NCBI RefSeq assembly: GCF_002742635.1 | Contig: NZ_PEGF01000002.1 | Coordinates: forward strand, 186,001 to 250,000 | Source of the DNA: Caulobacter sp. X | GTDB lineage: Bacteria; Pseudomonadota; Alphaproteobacteria; Caulobacterales; Caulobacteraceae | Length of the DNA: 64,000 nt | Reading direction: 5' to 3' | Shown: piece after piece, positions 57,598-64,000 of the stretch | Position numbering within the stretch: position 1 is the first letter of the stretch | Layout of the letters: every line of letters starts with the position of its first letter | The notes under the pieces: generated by a model | What the model saw: only the letters and a program-made list of their open reading frames with translations | The model's database searches: none | What the model was told of the DNA's origin: nothing | Program-made: the position numbers and the translations under genes

Positions 57598-59082
57598 CTA
57601 TTCGCGCGCCGCCGAGGCGGGCTTGCGATAGTCAAGGGCCGGCGGGCGATCGCCGAGCATGGCCTTGTAGGTGAAGTTCGGACCGCGACGTTGGTCGAGC
57701 TCCGCCTTGGCCTTCTTGACGATGTCCGGGTTGGCGAAGAGATCCGCGCCCGTCAGGGCCAGGGTCTTGGCGGCGTTGACCGCGCCCTTCACGCCGATCG
57801 AAGAGCCGGCGGCGGCGACATTCTGCCAGCTGTGACCAGCCGAGCCGGGCACAAACGTCGCCGTGCCCAGGCCCACGGTCGGCGTGACCCAGCTGATGTC
57901 CGCCACGTCCGTCGAGCCGCCGCCGCCCTCCAGCTCGATCTTGTAGGGCTCGACCGTCTTGACCGTGTCGATCGAGGGCGGGTTGACCAGCGAAGTCTGG
58001 AGTGTCTTGGCGAAAGCGATCTCTTCCGGCGTCCAGGTGATGCCGCCGACCTTGCGCAGGTTGGCGTCCATCACGCGGCCCAAGGTGTCGTTCGGCAGCA
58101 GGGCGTAGACGCCGCCGGTGATCTCCTTGTCGACCTTGGTGCCGGTGGCGATGGCCGCGCCTTCGGCGGCCTTCTCGACCCGCGACCAGACATCCTTGAC
58201 CACGGCCGGATCGGGATGGCGCACGTAGTAATAGACCTCGGCGAAGTTGGGCACGACGTTCGGGGCCGTGCCGCCGGCGGTGATCACGTAGTGGATGCGA
58301 GTCTTGTCGGGCGTGTGCTCGCGCAGGAAGTTGGTCGCCACGTCCATGACCTCGACGCCGTCGAGCGCCGAGCGACCCTTTTCGGGCGCGCCGGCGGCGT
58401 GGGCCGAGACGCCGTGGAAGCGGAACTTGCCGCTGATATTGGCCATCGACACGCCCTGGACGGCCGAGTTGCTGTTGGCCGGGTGCCAGTGCAGCGTGAC
58501 GTCGACGTCGTTGAAGAGGCCGTCGCGGACGAAATAGACCTTGCCCGAGCCGCCTTCCTCGGCAGGCGTGCCGTAGACGCGCAGTTCGCCCTTGATGTTG
58601 TTCTTGACCATCCAGGCCTTCAGCGAGACGGCCGCGCCGACCGAGGCGGCGCCGAAGAGGTTGTGGCCGCAGCCGTGACCGGCGATCTGGCCGGGGATGC
58701 TGGTTTGAACCGGATCGGCGGTCTGGGCGAGGCCCGGCAGGGCGTCGAACTCGGCCAGGATGGCGATGACCGGACCGGCGCCGTTCTTGTAGCTGGCGAT
58801 GAAGGCGGTCGGTTCGCCCGCGACGCCGGCCTTCACCTCGAAGCCGGCGGCCTTCAGCTGATCCTGCAGCACGGCCGTGCTCTTGGTCTCTTGATAGCCG
58901 ACCTCGGCGAAGCCCCAGATCTTCAAGGCCGCATCCTTGATATTGGCCGCGTCGGCGTCGACGAGCTTGAGGATCTGGGCCTTCTCGGCGTCGGTGACTG
59001 GCTTGGCGAAGGCCTGCGGCGCCAGGATCCCGCTCGCCACCGTGGCGGACAGGAGCGCGAGCTTGAGGGTGGACAGCTTCAT
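57598..59082 (-). CDS. Exported M20-family amidohydrolase (AbgB-like)
   Basis: 494 residues. Signal peptide ([18 protein letters not shown], then ILAPQAFA). The metal-binding features of M20D amidohydrolases are present: [46 protein letters not shown] and [20 protein letters not shown]. Its relatives cleave N-acyl amino acids such as aminobenzoyl-glutamate and auxin conjugates, but are usually cytoplasmic; this one is exported. It ends the second FecIR gene group on the same strand as the FecR and sigma genes (125 bases from fecR). Confidence 0.92.
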   Translation of the reverse strand: MKLSTLKLALLSATVASGILAPQAFAKPVTDAEKAQILKLVDADAANIKDAALKIWGFAEVGYQETKSTAVLQDQLKAAGFEVKAGVAGEPTAFIASYKNGAGPVIAILAEFDALPGLAQTADPVQTSIPGQIAGHGCGHNLFGAASVGAAVSLKAWMVKNNIKGELRVYGTPAEEGGSGKVYFVRDGLFNDVDVTLHWHPANSNSAVQGVSMANISGKFRFHGVSAHAAGAPEKGRSALDGVEVMDVATNFLREHTPDKTRIHYVITAGGTAPNVVPNFAEVYYYVRHPDPAVVKDVWSRVEKAAEGAAIATGTKVDKEITGGVYALLPNDTLGRVMDANLRKVGGITWTPEEIAFAKTLQTSLVNPPSIDTVKTVEPYKIELEGGGGSTDVADISWVTPTVGLGTATFVPGSAGHSWQNVAAAGSSIGVKGAVNAAKTLALTGADLFANPDIVKKAKAELDQRRGPNFTYKAMLGDRPPALDYRKPASAARE

Positions 59083-59207
59083 TGGAACGTTTCCCCGGGA
59101 AAGCGAAGGATCGCGCCGCCGGACAACGGAACGGAGGCGGTCAGCTGGTAAGACGCAGCACGCGGCCGCGACCTCACCCCATGGCCCAAGAAAACTTGCG
59201 CGGGTGT

Positions 59208-60236
59208 TCAGGCGCCGTGCGCGGGGCGGACCAGCTCGATCCGTCGGGCGTCGCTGCGGCCGACCTCGACCAGGCCGTAGGTGCGCAGCGCCGCGACGAA
59301 CGCGTCCACCTGACCGGTCTTGAAGACCCCGCTCACCCGGGTCGCCGCCAGGGCGGGGTCGGTGACGTCCAGCTTGCGGTCCGAGAAGCGGTTCATCTCG
59401 GCGACCACGGCCGACAGGGGCTCGCCGTCGAAGACAAGGCGGCCTTGAAGCCACGCCGACTCCTTGGCCGTGTCGACCGAGGCGATCGTCCAGTCGGCGG
59501 GGTCGGCGGCCACGAAGCGCGATCCGGCGGACATCTCGACCCGGCGCGGGCCCTTGGGCGACGCCCCGGCGATCCGCACGCGCCCCTCGACCAGGGTCAC
59601 CGACAGCTTTCCGGGCTCCAGGCGCACGTCGAAGGCCGTACCGACGGCGGTGACGGACTTGTCTCCCGCGGTGACGATGAACGGGCGGGTCTTGTCCTTG
59701 GCGACCTGGAAATAGGCCTGGCCTTTCAGCAGCGTCAGCCGGCGCTCGCGACCCCAGTGGTTGACCCGGACGGCGGAGTCCGTGCTGAGGGTCACCACCG
59801 AATTGTCGGCCAGGCGGAACGTCGAGCGCTCGCCCACGGCCGTGGTGAAGACGGGCTCGTCGGAGGCGGCCGCGCCGCCATGGTCGCCAGCGAGATGGCC
59901 CCAGCCGAAGGCCGCGGCCCCGGCGGCGACCACGAGACTGGCCGCGGCCAAGCCCAGGTTGCGTCGGTTCAACAGACGCGGCCGGGATGCGTCGACGCTC
60001 AACGCGTCGGCGCGCAGGGCCGCGAAGGCCGGATCGTCTTCCACGCCGGAAAGGCCATGCCAGGTGTCGCCGACCGCGCTCCAGGCGTCGGCATGCCGCG
60101 CGTCGGCGTTCAGCCAGCGCTGGAAGTCGCGTCGTTCTTGGAGAGAGACATCGCCGCCCTGCAGCCGCGCGAACCAAGTCGCGGCGACGCTAGCCGGGTC
60201 TTCTAGTCTCTCTTGCTCCGACGTTGTCGACGTCAT
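59208..60236 (-). CDS. FecR-type anti-sigma/signal transducer (system 2)
   Basis: 342 residues. Cytoplasmic sigma-binding segment with ATWFARLQGGDVSLQERRDF and RWLNADARHADAWSAV, a single helix (LGLAAASLVVAAGAAAFGWG), then the periplasmic FecR domain with FRLADNSVVTLSTDSAVRVN and LLKGQAYFQVAKDKTRPFIV, and a C-terminal STN-like DUF4974 (LVFDGEPLSAVVAEMNRFSD). It overlaps the sigma gene by 47 bases. Confidence 0.92.
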   Translation of the reverse strand: MTSTTSEQERLEDPASVAATWFARLQGGDVSLQERRDFQRWLNADARHADAWSAVGDTWHGLSGVEDDPAFAALRADALSVDASRPRLLNRRNLGLAAASLVVAAGAAAFGWGHLAGDHGGAAASDEPVFTTAVGERSTFRLADNSVVTLSTDSAVRVNHWGRERRLTLLKGQAYFQVAKDKTRPFIVTAGDKSVTAVGTAFDVRLEPGKLSVTLVEGRVRIAGASPKGPRRVEMSAGSRFVAADPADWTIASVDTAKESAWLQGRLVFDGEPLSAVVAEMNRFSDRKLDVTDPALAATRVSGVFKTGQVDAFVAALRTYGLVEVGRSDARRIELVRPAHGA

Positions 60237-60765
60237 CCTGGTCCCGCAGGCGTTCGTGCAAGTGCCGAAGCGCCTTCATAACGTGTTTCTCGACAGCGCT
60301 GACGGAGACACCCAGGCGCTGGGCGACGAGCTTGTAGCTCATCTCCTCGAAGCGCACGAGGATGAAAACCCGTCGCGTGCGTTCCGGCAGCGCATTCAAG
60401 GCCGCCATCACCCGCGCCACCTGTTCGCGTCCCTGTAAGACGCGCTCGGGAGACATTTCATCAACGGGGTGATGCGTTTCTTGCAGTTCGCAGTGATCGG
60501 AGCGGCGGCGGGTGCGATCGCGGCGGCCGCGGTCGATCAGGACATTGGCCGCCACCTCGAACAGATAGCCCTCGACGTTGTTCACGGCGGGGGCCGGCTG
60601 GCGCTTCTGGATCCGCAGGAGGACCTCCTGCACCAGGTCCTCGACGTCAGCGGCCGGAGCGCGCCGCGAAAAGAAGGCGCGCAGCGCCGGAATGAAGCGC
60701 GCGCCGCTGTCGATGAGGGCCGCGGGCTCTCCCGACGCCTTCGGCGTTTTGACGCCCCAGATCAT
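60190..60765 (-). CDS. FecI-type ECF sigma factor (system 2)
   Basis: 191 residues. Region 2: ADVEDLVQEVLLRIQKRQ and NNVEGYLFEVAANVLIDRGR. Region 4: LPERTRRVFILVRFEEMSYK and LVAQRLGVSVSAVEKHVMKA. It is divergent from the STN-bearing TonB receptor at 61001, the usual arrangement for a receptor-controlled sigma, and overlaps its fecR. Confidence 0.92.
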   Translation of the reverse strand: MIWGVKTPKASGEPAALIDSGARFIPALRAFFSRRAPAADVEDLVQEVLLRIQKRQPAPAVNNVEGYLFEVAANVLIDRGRRDRTRRRSDHCELQETHHPVDEMSPERVLQGREQVARVMAALNALPERTRRVFILVRFEEMSYKLVAQRLGVSVSAVEKHVMKALRHLHERLRDQDDVDNVGARETRRPG

Positions 60766-60903
60766 GATTGCCGCCCCAACATGGCGGTTAGGTGAAATCC
60801 TGCTTTCCCGCCTGTCAAGGCGCCGTCGGACGATGAGCGCGAACGCACGCGAGCTTTGACCTGTTGCCTAAAGCCTGTGCAGCGCGCGATCTTGGGCTGC
60901 GGG

Positions 60904-60920
60904 CGTCAAGGACTTTGACG
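60904..60920. promoter_or_regulatory. CGTCAA/TTGACG palindrome in the divergent promoter region
   Basis: CGTCAA-N5-TTGACG, 17 bases, between the sigma gene and the TonB receptor. Further single GTCAA/TTGAC copies occur near 60816, 60857 and 60930. The TTGACG half could also be a -35 element for the receptor. Confidence 0.45.
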
Positions 60921-61000
60921 TGGCGGCCCGTCAAAATGAGGCATGGTCCGCGCCCTCGGCGGCGTGAGATCCAGGCCGCCGGGGAGGTCGGGAGTCGCTG

Positions 61001-63565
61001 TTGTTCAGGTCCAGAGCGTCGGGAGCGTCGCATAGGCGCGGCCTCGTCATGGCCCTGCTCTGCGCGGCGGCCGTCGGAGCCTTCGCGCCCACGGCGAGTC
61101 TGGCGGGACAGGGCCGTCCATCCGACGCCACGCGCCGCTTCGACCTGCCCGCCCAGCCCTTGAGCCAGGCCCTGAACCAGCTGGCGCTGCGCAGCGATCG
61201 CGAAATCCTGTTCTCGCCCAGTCTCACGCTGGGCCGGCGCAGCCCGCCGCTGAGCGGGAGCTTTACCGCCGAGCAGGCTCTGAGCCGCCTGCTGGCCGGC
61301 ACGGGCCTGACCTTTCGGCTCGAGGGACGCAGCTTTCTGGTGGTGCCAGCGCCCAAGCCCCGGGAGGAGCCTGAGGCGCGCCCTTCGCCGGTTGCTCCGC
61401 CGGTCGATCTGGACGGCTTGGTCGTCACGGCGTTGAAGCGCTCGAGCCTGGCCCAGCAGACGCCGCTCAGCATGGTGGTGGTCGACGGCGAGCAGCTCGC
61501 GCGCATGGCCATGACCAACATCGAGCAGGCCGCGCCGATGCTGCCCGGGCTGAAGCTGATCTCCACCGCGTTCGGGCGGCGCCTGGTGCTGCGCGGGGTC
61601 TACGGGGCGGGCGAGGCCACGACGGGCCTCTATTACGACGAAGCGCCCATGACCGGTCCGGTTGGCACCACGGCCGATCCCGGGGTCATGGCGCCGGAAC
61701 TGGCGTTGGTCGATGTCGATCGGATCGAGCTGCTGCGGGGTCCTCAGGGTACGCTCTACGGCTCGGGCGCCATGGGCGGGGCCCTGCGCATCCTGTTCAA
61801 GCGACCCGACCTCGGCGGCGATGCAGGCTCGGTCGGGGCTGCGGTCGCAAGCGTCGCTCACGGCGAGCAGGCCGTCAGCGGCGCGGCGGTGCTGAACGCC
61901 GTCGCGATCCCCGACGCCTTGGCGCTGCGCCTGACGGCCTATGATCAGCGCCAGCCCGGGGTGATCGACAATATCCGGCTGGGCCTCTCGAACGTCGATG
62001 GCTCGCATGTCCGGGGGGCGCGGCTGGCCGTGCTCTGGGAGAAGAGCCCGAGGCTGTCGGTCCTGCTGTCGGGCGCGCACCAGTCCAGCCATCGCGGCGA
62101 CATCTCCGCCTGGAACGATACGGCCGGGCCCTGGCGCACGGTCCACGCCGGACGCGCGCCCTTCGACGGGGATATCGATCTGACCTCGGCCGTCGTGAAG
62201 TGGCGCGGCGACGCCGTCGACCTCACCGCCGTCTCGTCCTGGTATCGCTGGAAGCTGGTGCGGCGTTCCGACTACAGCGGCGTCTTGCTGGGCGAGCGGA
62301 CCAACGCCGCCGGCTGCATGCGGATGTTCTCGATAACGGCGGCGTGCGGCGGCGAGCAGATGGCTCGCTATTCGGCCTATGTCGACAGCGTCTATCCGGC
62401 GATCCTGTACCAGCCGGCGGACCTGACCGCCCAGATCCACGAGGTCCGCGCCGCCTCGGTCGGCGCTGGTCCCCTGCGCTGGAGCCTGGGCGCCTACAGC
62501 GAGGTCCGCGAGGACTATATCGACAGCCAGGTCCGCCACGTGGATCCGGCGACGGGCGCCCCCGTCGAGCCGCCTGTGATGATCGGGCGGCGGGACATCG
62601 AGAACCACCTGACCCAGCACGCGGTCTTCGGCGAGGTCTCCTACGTCGTCGCGTCCGACACGGAACTGACGATCGGCGCGCGGCGCTTCGACTACGTCAA
62701 GCGCGATCGGGGCGCGGTGCAGGTCGCCAATGTGATCTCGGGCACCTGGATGGACTATGCGATCGACGCTCGCAGCCACGAGCGGGGCTGGAGCCTCAAG
62801 GCGCTGGCCAGCCGTCAGATCGCGCCAGGCCTGTTCGGCTACGCCCAGATCTCACAGGGCTTTCGTCCTGGCGGCGTGAACGTTGTGCCGGGCCTGCCCG
62901 AAACACTGGCCGTCTACCGATCCGATCGGCTCGACAACGCCGAACTGGGCCTGAAGGGCCAAAGCGCCGATCGCCGCGTCTCGCTGAACCTGGCGCTCTA
63001 CCGCGCGCGCTGGCGCGACATGCAGTACGCGGCCCAGACCCAGAACCGCGCCTTCAACTACGTGACCAATATCGGGGCCGCGCGCATCCAGGGCCTTGAG
63101 CTGGAAGGGACCGCCCAGAGGGTCGCCGGCTGGGACCTGGCGGTCAGCCTCACCCTGACGGATGCGCGCCTGACCGCCGACCAGGTGACCAACAGCGCCA
63201 TCGGCCTGGGACTGGAGGGCGATCGGTTGCCTGTCGTTCCAAGGGTTTCGACCGCGGCTTCGGCCGAACGTCGTTGGGCCCTGGGCGAGGGCCTGATGGG
63301 ACGGCTGCGGTTCGACGGCTACTACGCCGGGCTGGCCCGCTCGGCCTTCAACGCCGGGAACGCGGATTATCTGAAGATGGGCGGCTATGCGGTGTTCGGC
63401 GTTAGCGCCGGCCTGGAAAACCGCGCCTGGAGCGCCGACCTGTCGATCGACAACCTGCTGGACCGCGCGGGCAGGGCCTCGGCCGCGCGCAACACCTCGG
63501 GGCCCATCGAGTACTTCGGCGTCACGCCCCGCACCGTGCGCCTGTCGCTCGAGCGCCGCTTCTGA
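61001..63565 (+). CDS. TonB-dependent transducer with STN domain (system 2)
   Basis: 854 residues. After a signal segment (LVMALLCAAAVGAFAPTASL), an STN domain (about 45-120; FDLPAQPLSQALNQLALRSD) couples it to the divergent FecR. Plug: LDGLVVTALKRSSLA, RLVLRGVYGAGEATTGLYYD and LLRGPQGTLYGSGAMGGALR. The barrel ends RTVRLSLERRF. TTG at 61001 is chosen for the GGAG six bases upstream; an ATG at 61049 is less favoured. The plug wording is strikingly like that of the next receptor. Confidence 0.9.
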   Translation: MFRSRASGASHRRGLVMALLCAAAVGAFAPTASLAGQGRPSDATRRFDLPAQPLSQALNQLALRSDREILFSPSLTLGRRSPPLSGSFTAEQALSRLLAGTGLTFRLEGRSFLVVPAPKPREEPEARPSPVAPPVDLDGLVVTALKRSSLAQQTPLSMVVVDGEQLARMAMTNIEQAAPMLPGLKLISTAFGRRLVLRGVYGAGEATTGLYYDEAPMTGPVGTTADPGVMAPELALVDVDRIELLRGPQGTLYGSGAMGGALRILFKRPDLGGDAGSVGAAVASVAHGEQAVSGAAVLNAVAIPDALALRLTAYDQRQPGVIDNIRLGLSNVDGSHVRGARLAVLWEKSPRLSVLLSGAHQSSHRGDISAWNDTAGPWRTVHAGRAPFDGDIDLTSAVVKWRGDAVDLTAVSSWYRWKLVRRSDYSGVLLGERTNAAGCMRMFSITAACGGEQMARYSAYVDSVYPAILYQPADLTAQIHEVRAASVGAGPLRWSLGAYSEVREDYIDSQVRHVDPATGAPVEPPVMIGRRDIENHLTQHAVFGEVSYVVASDTELTIGARRFDYVKRDRGAVQVANVISGTWMDYAIDARSHERGWSLKALASRQIAPGLFGYAQISQGFRPGGVNVVPGLPETLAVYRSDRLDNAELGLKGQSADRRVSLNLALYRARWRDMQYAAQTQNRAFNYVTNIGAARIQGLELEGTAQRVAGWDLAVSLTLTDARLTADQVTNSAIGLGLEGDRLPVVPRVSTAASAERRWALGEGLMGRLRFDGYYAGLARSAFNAGNADYLKMGGYAVFGVSAGLENRAWSADLSIDNLLDRAGRASAARNTSGPIEYFGVTPRTVRLSLERRF

Positions 63566-63661
63566 CCCATCTTTTTGCTCGCCGGGAGTGAGGGACCTTC
63601 TCGGGCTTGCGTCTGACCCTACAGGCCGCCGTTCGAGCGGACCGACAAGAGGGGTTCAATA

Positions 63662-64000
63662 ATGATGCAGTTTCGAGGCCTTCGGGCCCTGGCCCTGGGC
63701 GCCAGCGCGCTGAGCAGCCTGGCGGCGGGCCACGCGTTCGCCCAGCAGGCGTCCGACGCCGCGACGATCGAAGAGGTCGTCGTCACCGCGCTGAAGCGCT
63801 CGACCACGGTCCAGACCACCCCGATCAGCGTCAGCGCGGTCACCGAGAAGTCGCTGCAGGCGCTCGGCGCCTCGGGCATCCAGGACTACTTCCGGACCGT
63901 GCCGAACCTGCAGGTCGACGGCAACTCGCCGACCAGCCGCCGCCTGACCCTGCGCGGCGTGCGCAGCGCGGGCGAGGCCACGGTCGGCCTCTACTACGAC
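63662..64000 (+). CDS. TonB-dependent receptor, N-terminal part (runs off the window)
   Basis: 113 codons visible. Signal peptide (FRGLRALALGASALSSLAAG) ends at AFAQQ; then IEEVVVTALKRS as the TonB box and a plug with YFRTVPNLQVDG, LTLRGVRSAGEATVGLYYD. It lacks an STN domain, so unlike its neighbour it should be a plain transporter. AGAGGGG precedes the ATG. The close similarity of its plug to that of the preceding receptor indicates paralogy and probably a related ligand. Confidence 0.88.
   Translation, partial: MMQFRGLRALALGASALSSLAAGHAFAQQASDAATIEEVVVTALKRSTTVQTTPISVSAVTEKSLQALGASGIQDYFRTVPNLQVDGNSPTSRRLTLRGVRSAGEATVGLYYD

Noticed and set aside
57513..57635. N-terminal extension of the small HTH-like protein
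   Set aside because: The extension is a low-quality Arg/Ser/Pro-rich sequence, while GTG at 57512 has GGAG at proper spacing.

Overview
The window is high-GC alphaproteobacterial chromosome, almost certainly from Caulobacter (C. vibrioides/C. segnis group). The grounds are the gene order of the large chemotaxis operon (mcpA, STAS gene, cheYI, cheA, cheW, cheR, cheB, cheYII, cheD, cheU, cheYIII, cheE), the adjacent N-acetylglucosamine locus with Xanthomonas/Caulobacter-type TonB-dependent receptors, and a perfect CtrA box (TTAA-N7-TTAA) in front of a globin-coupled chemoreceptor. No tRNA, rRNA, CRISPR array, phage or intact insertion sequence was seen. About 50 protein genes fill nearly all of the sequence.

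Layout. 1-8.0 kb: housekeeping and small genes, namely a membrane protein, a wrecked cytochrome b561 pseudogene, a DUF6624 protein, Tag glycosylase, YgfZ, a GT9 glycosyltransferase, a dihydroorotase with a non-canonical metal site, and an ECF42-type sigma factor coupled to a DGPF/YCII protein. 8.0-8.9 kb: the only long gene-free stretch, carrying a large inverted repeat. 8.9-18.1 kb: a glycosyltransferase/metallophosphoesterase pair, TetR, a Tat-exported aminotransferase with an Lrp regulator, a YeiH-type exporter, an amino-acid permease and an acyl-CoA dehydrogenase. 18.3-30.6 kb: chemotaxis, with a heme-globin receptor followed by the 12-gene che operon, whose genes mostly overlap by 1-4 bases. 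Both receptors end in the same Trp-Glu-Glu-Phe tail.

30.8-45.5 kb: chitin/GlcNAc utilisation. Two TonB receptors bring oligomers across the outer membrane and a GH20 hexosaminidase cleaves them. A PTS made of an EIIA-HPr-EI fusion and an EIICB permease imports and phosphorylates GlcNAc, and NagA deacetylates GlcNAc-6-P. A GntR regulator sits opposite repeated ATTGGT/ACCAAT boxes, while the first receptor carries a quite different pair of ACCGGT-centred palindromes. No glucosamine-6-phosphate deaminase is present. The permease has a second EIIB domain lacking the phosphorylatable cysteine.

45.6-64 kb: two sigma/FecR/TonB (FecIRA-like) surface-signalling systems flanking a tesA/ABC exporter module. 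Each FecIR system sits with an exported amide-bond hydrolase: a Tat-exported beta-propeller/amidohydrolase fusion in the first and an AbgB-like M20 amidohydrolase in the second. This suggests substrate-induced uptake followed by periplasmic hydrolysis of an amide-linked compound. The last TonB receptor runs off the end of the window.
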